Below the pieces are notes generated by a model. It was not told where the DNA came from. It searched no databases and was given only the letters and a program-made list of their open reading frames with translations. A stretch of DNA of 5,884 bases from Gammaproteobacteria bacterium (lineage in GTDB: Bacteria; Pseudomonadota; Gammaproteobacteria; SURF-13). The position numbers and the translations under genes are program-made. Shown here one piece after another: positions 1 to 5,884 of the stretch. Location of the stretch: NCBI GenBank assembly GCA_023381235.1, contig JAMCTV010000124.1, forward strand, positions 1 through 5,884, given 5' to 3'. The first letter of the stretch is position 1, and each line of letters starts with the position of its first letter.

Positions 1-2
1 CT

Positions 3-1136
3 GCCGGTGCGGGCGCGCGCCCGCAAGATCGCTTGTGCGAAGGCGCCTGCACGCTAAACGACGGCTTCGGTGCGGTGACCATAGGCGCGATTGAAAAATA
101 CATCACCGACGAAGCGGTGAAACAAGGCTGGCGCCCGGACATGTCGGGCGTGGTGATGAACGGCAAGCGCATAGCCATCATCGGCGCGGGCCCGGCGGGG
201 ATCGGCTGCGCCGACGTGCTCACGCGCAACGGCGTGAAGGCAGTGGTGTTTGACCGTTACCCCGAAATCGGAGGCCTGCTCACCTTCGGCATCCCCGAAT
301 TTAAGCTGGAAAAACACGTGGTCAAAACCCGGCGCATGTTGCTGGAAGGCATGGGCGTCGAATTCCGTTTGAACACCGAGATCGGCAAGGACATTGCTTT
401 CAAAACATTGCTCGATGAATACGACGCCGTATTCCTCGGCATGGGCGCGTATAAATACATGAAGGGCGACTTCCCCGGCGAGACCCTGCCCGGTGTGTAC
501 GAGGCCCTGCCCTATCTTGTCGCCAACATCAACCGCCCGCTGGGCTTTGAAAAAAACCCCGCTGACTTCATAGATATGAAAGACCGGCGGGTAGTGGTGC
601 TGGGTGGCGGCGATACCGCCATGGACTGCAACCGCAGCGCCATCCGCCAGGGCGCGGCGAGCGTCACCTGCGCCTATCGGCGCGACGAGGCCAACATGCC
701 GGGTTCGCGGCGCGAGGTGGCCAACGCAAAAGAGGAAGGGGTGCAGTTCCTGTGGAACCGCCAGCCGGTTGAGATCGTGGGCAAGGGCAAGGTGGAGGGC
801 GTCAAGGTTGTCACCACCGCACTCGGCGCGCCCGACATGCGCGGCCGCCGCACCCCGCAGCCGGTACCGGGCAGCGAGGAGATCATCCCCGCCGACCGCG
901 TCATCATCGCCTTCGGCTTCCGCCCCAGCCCCGCGCCGTGGCTCGCAGATTTCAATGTTGCACTCGACGCGCAGGGCCGCGTCAAGGCGCCTGCAAAAGG
1001 TAAATTCAAACACCAGACCACGAACCCGAAAATATTCTCCGGCGGCGACATGGTGCGCGGCTCCGATTTAGTCGTCACCGCCGTATTCGAGGGCCGCGAA
1101 GCGGCGCAGGGGATATTGGACTATCTGGAAGTATAA
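3..1136 (+). CDS. gltD: Glutamate synthase (NADPH) small subunit, 5'-truncated by the window edge
   Basis: The GltD subunit carries FAD and takes electrons from NADPH, passing them through iron-sulfur clusters to the large subunit GltB, which makes glutamate from glutamine and 2-oxoglutarate in the cytoplasm. The visible 377 residues match the C-terminal four-fifths of E. coli GltD (472 aa). Seen, counting from the first complete codon: PQDRLCEGAC near residues 7-16, the first dinucleotide fold GAGPAG at 61-66 with PEIGGLLTFGIP after it, a second fold GGGDTAMDC at 201-209, CAYRRDE-NMPGSRREV near 223-239, and the FAD-side C-terminal motif SGGDMVRGSDLVVTA. It ends at TAA, and hemE follows after 77 bases. 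gltB would be expected just upstream, outside the window. The first about 30 bases do not encode the expected CGRVC in any single frame, so the extreme 5' end is unreliable. The TTG at 33 is an internal Leu codon, not a start. Confidence 0.95.
   Translation, partial: AGAGARPQDRLCEGACTLNDGFGAVTIGAIEKYITDEAVKQGWRPDMSGVVMNGKRIAIIGAGPAGIGCADVLTRNGVKAVVFDRYPEIGGLLTFGIPEFKLEKHVVKTRRMLLEGMGVEFRLNTEIGKDIAFKTLLDEYDAVFLGMGAYKYMKGDFPGETLPGVYEALPYLVANINRPLGFEKNPADFIDMKDRRVVVLGGGDTAMDCNRSAIRQGAASVTCAYRRDEANMPGSRREVANAKEEGVQFLWNRQPVEIVGKGKVEGVKVVTTALGAPDMRGRRTPQPVPGSEEIIPADRVIIAFGFRPSPAPWLADFNVALDAQGRVKAPAKGKFKHQTTNPKIFSGGDMVRGSDLVVTAVFEGREAAQGILDYLEV
8..25. repeat. 18-base perfect GC palindrome inside gltD
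   Basis: Positions 8-25 read the same on both strands, with 16 of 18 bases G or C and a central run of alternating GC. It sits where GltD proteins normally encode the first two cysteines of CGRVCPQDRLCEGAC. In the protein-coding context it is probably a product of codon usage, possibly sharpened by missing bases (see findings). It is not a terminator: there is no T-run and it lies deep inside a gene. Confidence 0.6.
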
Positions 1137-1213
1137 GTCCTTGTTATAACTTTCTCGGCCTGGCGCAGAAAAGCTCCACGCCGACCCAAAAACCAAACGC
1201 AAATAGCCCTACC

Positions 1214-2278
<1,065 letters not shown>

Positions 2279-2286
2279 GCTTTACT

Positions 2287-2303
2287 CTTGTATCTTGTAT
2301 CTT
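2287..2303. repeat. Short tandem repeat, about 2.4 copies of a 7-base unit, in the convergent gap
   Basis: The 35 bases between the stop of hemE and the stop of the facing membrane-protein gene contain CTTGTAT twice in tandem followed by CTT. The tract is pyrimidine-rich and stands out from its GC-rich surroundings. No hairpin followed by a T-run is visible on either strand, so this gap shows no classical intrinsic terminator for either convergent transcript. Confidence 0.6.
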
Positions 2304-2313
2304 TCTCCTGCCT

Positions 2314-2727
2314 TCATGCAAACCAGCGCAAGAAAGCAGCGCTCACCATCGGGATAAACGCGAACACAGTTAGCACACGCCACATCGTGTGACGTTGTTC
2401 CGCGCTCCATGCCCCGGCCTTTTCCAGATAACCCATCACCAGGACAAACCCGATCACCGCGCAGACGATTTTTATCGCCAGCGCGGCGATGGCGATGCCT
2501 TTGATGTCGGGGAATTTTCCGTAGAAGCCGTAGCTTACCGCGCCAAACGAAGCGCCGCTCACACCCTGCACCACCCAGCCCAGCGCCATCAATCTGGCGA
2601 GTTTGCGCTGCAACAGGGCGCTTTCAGGCACGAGCCAGATCGCGGCAGCGCCGGCAGCCACCACCGCCACCGCGCCAAAGTTATGCGCCAGTTGTACGCC
2701 GGTGTAGGCGAGGTTTTCGAGCAGCAC
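2314..2727 (-). CDS. Small four-helix inner-membrane protein of unknown function
   Basis: I do not recognise a family for this 137-residue protein. It is strongly hydrophobic, with four likely membrane helices near residues 14-34, 45-67, 77-101 and 114-133. The loops after helices 1 and 3 carry the positive charge (RKLAR; EK...QRH...R), which would place both termini in the periplasm if the positive-inside rule holds. Helix 1 holds a histidine next to an asparagine (AHNFG, H15), and helix 2 is rich in small residues (GVSGASFGAVSYGFYG). The start is a GTG one base after the TAG stop of the secreted-protein gene; no other start fits as well, and the next in-frame Met is at residue 47, which would lose helix 1. 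The end of the upstream gene supplies a GAG/AGGG-like stretch right at the junction, so translation is probably coupled. A job shared with the secreted partner is inferred from this arrangement alone. Confidence 0.8.
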   Translation of the reverse strand: MLLENLAYTGVQLAHNFGAVAVVAAGAAAIWLVPESALLQRKLARLMALGWVVQGVSGASFGAVSYGFYGKFPDIKGIAIAALAIKIVCAVIGFVLVMGYLEKAGAWSAEQRHTMWRVLTVFAFIPMVSAAFLRWFA

Positions 2728-2728
2728 C

Positions 2729-3064
2729 CTACTCTGCGGTCAACGTGATGGTCTTTTCCGGTCCGGTGGGCGTGTGCCCTTTGTCTACCACCTTAAGCGT
2801 GATGGTGTGCTTGCCGGGGCTGAGCTTCGGCAGGGTGTAACTGCCCTTGAGCGAGCGCACCACGCTCTCCTTGCCGTCTATATAGATATGAAAATGATCG
2901 CCCCGCGCGCCGGGATTAATTTCATAATCCAGCTTGGTTTCCGTATTGGCCTTGATGGTGGCGCCATCCGAGGGCGCAGTGATGGTGACGGAACCATCGG
3001 CGGCAAAGGCCAGGGTAGCGGCGCCGAACAACAGGGAAAATAACAGCGTCTTGAACGTCTTCAT
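2729..3064 (-). CDS. Small secreted beta-rich protein, possibly DUF4399-like
   Basis: A 111-residue protein with a clear signal peptide: MK, a Thr/Phe/Leu-rich hydrophobic stretch, and a probable signal peptidase I site after AFA at residue 21, leaving about 90 periplasmic residues. The mature part alternates short hydrophobic strands and turns, as in an Ig-like sandwich. Key stretches are ITAPSDGATI (28-37), GDHFHIYIDG (55-64), a Gly-Ser-Tyr-Thr-Leu strand (74-78), LSPGKHTITLKVVDKGHTPTGPEK (81-104) and a final ITLTAE. The pattern of P-DG-T, H-H--ID, L-PG-HT, D--H-P-GP resembles what I remember of the DUF4399 family, but this is recall and not a search. Four histidines (57, 59, 86, 97) could bind a metal; that is inference. 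The ATG is fixed by a strong Shine-Dalgarno. The gene is coupled to the membrane-protein gene downstream and separated from dtd by 138 bases. Confidence 0.8.
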   Translation of the reverse strand: MKTFKTLLFSLLFGAATLAFAADGSVTITAPSDGATIKANTETKLDYEINPGARGDHFHIYIDGKESVVRSLKGSYTLPKLSPGKHTITLKVVDKGHTPTGPEKTITLTAE

Positions 3065-3070
3065 GGCTTT

Positions 3071-3077
3071 CCTCCTT
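3071..3077 (-). promoter_or_regulatory. Strong Shine-Dalgarno for the secreted-protein gene
   Basis: AAGGAGG on the minus strand, six bases before the ATG at 3064. This is the best ribosome binding site in the window and settles the start of the secreted protein. The unusually good match suggests high translation of this short gene compared with its neighbours, several of which have poor sites. Confidence 0.8.
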
Positions 3078-3156
3078 TTTCTTTGTAGAATTACTCCAAA
3101 GCGGGAGTGCAGTATTTGCCTACGCTTGTTGATAAAAAGTTCCCACAGAAAAAGCT

Positions 3157-3185
3157 ATCCTGAACCCGTCCGCGACCGGTGTCAA
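3157..3185 (-). promoter_or_regulatory. Candidate sigma-70 promoter for the secreted/membrane pair
   Basis: The 138-base gap between dtd and the secreted-protein gene contains a perfect TTGACA (3185-3180, minus strand), followed after 17 bases by CAGGAT (3162-3157). CAGGAT matches TATAAT only at positions 2, 5 and 6. The leader to the ATG would be about 85 bases. The -10 is weak, and the AAATAC stretch nearer the gene could serve instead, so this is a suggestion resting mainly on the -35 and its spacing. Confidence 0.3.
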
Positions 3186-3202
3186 ACTTGCTGTGTTTTG
3201 GG

Positions 3203-3640
3203 TTAAGCCTGCAACCAAAACGTCACCGGACCGTCATTGGTGAGCGTGACCTGCATGTCCGCGCCGAAGCGGCCCGTCTCCACCTTGTCATGCTGCGCGC
3301 GCGCCTGCTGCGCCAGATAATCAAACAGCCACTCGCCATGCTGCGGCTCCGCGGCGGGCGTGAAGCTGGGGCGCAAACCTTTGTGCGTATCGGCGGCCAG
3401 GGTGAACTGCGGCACCAGCAGCAGACCACCGTGTACATCCAGCAAGCTGCGATTCATTTTTCCGTCCTGGTCTGCGAACACGCGGTAATGCAGCAGGCGT
3501 TGCAGCAACCGCTCAGCCTGTTGCTCGGTATCGTCACGCTCCACGCCGATAAACACCAGTAATCCTTGATCGATTTGGGCGATGGTCAGTCCGGCGACGG
3601 CGACCTGCGCCTGCGTCACGCGCTGCAACAGGGCGATCAT
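3203..3640 (-). CDS. dtd: D-aminoacyl-tRNA deacylase
   Basis: Dtd hydrolyses D-amino acids (and glycine wrongly charged on tRNA-Ala) from tRNA, keeping D-residues out of protein synthesis; it acts as a cytoplasmic homodimer. The 145-residue length matches E. coli DTD. Seen: start MIALLQRVTQAQV, the active-site block LLLVPQFTLAADTHKGLRPSF (residues 73-93), TGRFGADMQV, and the C-terminal NDGPVTFWLQ (135-144) holding the Gly137-Pro138 pair that forms the cross-subunit Gly-cisPro chirality filter. The E. coli block reads SQFTLA, while here the first position is proline (P77). The ATG overlaps the stop of pip as ATGA, and a GAGG eight bases upstream (3652-3649) can serve as its binding site. This implies translational coupling to pip. 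The pip-dtd order is also known from Pseudomonas. Confidence 0.96.
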   Translation of the reverse strand: MIALLQRVTQAQVAVAGLTIAQIDQGLLVFIGVERDDTEQQAERLLQRLLHYRVFADQDGKMNRSLLDVHGGLLLVPQFTLAADTHKGLRPSFTPAAEPQHGEWLFDYLAQQARAQHDKVETGRFGADMQVTLTNDGPVTFWLQA

Positions 3641-4587
3641 GCCAGGCGCCTCGCCATATCCTGCGTGGCGCGCACCAGCGCATCCACGATGCCGGGCTCA
3701 CTTGCCGCATGCCCCGCACCGGCGATGATTTTAAACTCCGCCTGCGGCCAGGCCTGATGCAACTCCCACGCGCCTTCCAGGGGACACACCACATCGTAAC
3801 GTCCATGTACGATGACGCCAGGGATATTTTTCAGGCGTGACGCATCGCGCAAAATCTGGTTTTCCTCAAGAAAACTGTTGTGCATAAAGTAATGACACTC
3901 GATGCGCGCCAGGCTGAGCGCATGATGCGGACTGCCGAAGTGTTCCACTATGGAGCGATTTTCAATCAGCGTGAGCGTACGCCCCTCCCACACCGACCAA
4001 GCCTTGGCCGCGGTGAGACGCGCGATCTCATCCGCGCCGGTCAGTAACCGGTAATAGCCGTGCAGCATGTCGCTGCGCCCGGCCTCAGGGATGGGACGCA
4101 AGAAGTCTTGCCAGTAGTCCGGGAACAGGCGGCTTGCTCCATCCTGATAGAACCACTGTATCTCGCGCGGGCGGCACAAAAAAATGCCGCGCAGGATCAA
4201 ACCCAGTACCCGCTCAGGATGCGTCTCGGCGTAGACCAGCGCCAGCGTCGAGCCCCACGAGCCGCCGAACAACACCCAGCGCTCGATGCCGAGATGCTCG
4301 CGTATGCGCTCCATGTCGGAAACCAGCGCCTGCGTGTTATTCCCCGCCAACTCCGCATGCGGCGTGGAACGCCCCGCGCCGCGCTGGTCAAATAAAATGA
4401 TGCGATAAACCACCGGGTCAAAAAACCGCCGGTGATACGCCTCACACCCCGCGCCCGGACCGCCGTGCACAAACAGCACCGTCAACCCCTGGGGGTTGCC
4501 GCACTCCTCCACGTGCAGCACGTGCGGCGGCTCCACCGCCAGGCTGTGCTCGACGTAAGGCTTGATGCCGGGATAGAGGGTTAGCAC
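3637..4587 (-). CDS. pip: Prolyl iminopeptidase (peptidase family S33)
   Basis: This alpha/beta-hydrolase releases N-terminal proline from peptides in the cytoplasm. The 316 residues match the usual length. Seen: the N-terminal LYPGIKPYVEH that is typical of the family, the oxyanion-hole motif HGGPGAG (41-47), FDQRGAGRS (66-74), the nucleophile elbow GGSWGS with S110, HGRYDVVCP with catalytic D265, and AGHAASE with catalytic H293. The Ser-Asp-His spacing agrees with the Serratia enzyme as I remember it (113, 268, 296). The start is GTG at 4587: an in-frame TAA lies three codons upstream, and the next residues LTLYP align with the family start, so nothing longer is possible. No good Shine-Dalgarno precedes it, so expression may be modest or depend on thiC transcription 73 bases upstream. 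It overlaps dtd by four bases. Confidence 0.95.
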   Translation of the reverse strand: MLTLYPGIKPYVEHSLAVEPPHVLHVEECGNPQGLTVLFVHGGPGAGCEAYHRRFFDPVVYRIILFDQRGAGRSTPHAELAGNNTQALVSDMERIREHLGIERWVLFGGSWGSTLALVYAETHPERVLGLILRGIFLCRPREIQWFYQDGASRLFPDYWQDFLRPIPEAGRSDMLHGYYRLLTGADEIARLTAAKAWSVWEGRTLTLIENRSIVEHFGSPHHALSLARIECHYFMHNSFLEENQILRDASRLKNIPGVIVHGRYDVVCPLEGAWELHQAWPQAEFKIIAGAGHAASEPGIVDALVRATQDMARRLA

Positions 4588-4660
4588 GTGTGCTTATACG
4601 GTCGGAACTTTCCTGACGAGAGCGACAAAACCGGTCCCACACGGCGGGGGCAGCCATCGC

Positions 4661-5884
<1,224 letters not shown>

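Noticed and set aside
54..1013. A 319-codon open frame on the minus strand opposite gltD
   Set aside because: It lies wholly inside gltD, which is unmistakable by motifs. The translation is rich in Ala, His, Val and Arg with no recognisable domain, as expected for a shadow in GC-rich DNA.
1116..1150. TTGGAC and TATAAC before hemE as a promoter
   Set aside because: The two hexamers are about 23 bases apart, well outside the usual 16-18. The short gltD-hemE gap makes cotranscription at least as likely.
3081..3108. Two overlapping 5-base inverted repeats (CTTTG/CAAAG and ACTCC/GGAGT) in the leader of the secreted gene, as a switching RNA structure
   Set aside because: Five-base stems are expected by chance in this much sequence, and neither stem covers the Shine-Dalgarno or is followed by a T-run.
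2934..3206. A 90-codon plus-strand open frame crossing the secreted gene and the intergenic gap
   Set aside because: It runs antisense to the signal-peptide region and Shine-Dalgarno of a well-supported gene, and has no domain or good start of its own.
4060..4400. Two overlapping plus-strand open frames opposite pip
   Set aside because: Both are antisense to the catalytic core of pip, have low-complexity Arg/Ala/Pro composition and lack a ribosome site.
4588..4660. Possible thiC terminator or pip promoter in the 73-base gap
   Set aside because: I found no stem longer than four bases leading into a T-run and no -35/-10 pair with proper spacing. The gap looks like simple spacer.

Overview
The window looks like ordinary chromosomal DNA from a GC-rich gammaproteobacterium. 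The five enzymes that can be named (GltD, HemE, Dtd, Pip, ThiC) all read like gammaproteobacterial housekeeping proteins. From general knowledge, gltD followed by hemE and pip followed by dtd are both gene orders seen in Pseudomonas and relatives. The species cannot be named from this sequence. No tRNA, rRNA, CRISPR array, insertion sequence, phage gene or defence system is visible.

Layout. Positions 1-2278 are on the plus strand: the 3' four-fifths of gltD (glutamate synthase small subunit), then complete hemE (uroporphyrinogen decarboxylase). After a 35-base convergent gap, everything from 2314 to 5884 is on the minus strand. In transcription order this is thiC (its start lies beyond the right edge), pip, dtd, a small secreted beta-rich protein, and a small four-helix membrane protein. 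Gaps in that order are 73 bases, a 4-base ATGA overlap, 138 bases, and 1 base. This suggests a tight pip-dtd pair, possibly read through from thiC. It also suggests a second tightly coupled pair (secreted plus membrane protein) with its own strong ribosome binding site and perhaps its own promoter in the 138-base gap.

How the genes work together. The named enzymes serve separate core pathways: ammonia assimilation, heme synthesis, thiamine pyrimidine synthesis, proline-peptide turnover and clearance of D-aminoacyl-tRNA. The only part without an evident job is the secreted/membrane pair at 2314-3064, which is the best candidate for something undescribed. The other oddity is the left edge. There, the gltD reading frame appears damaged at an 18-base perfect palindrome, exactly where a cysteine motif for an iron-sulfur cluster should be encoded. 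A sequencing or assembly error is the simplest explanation.
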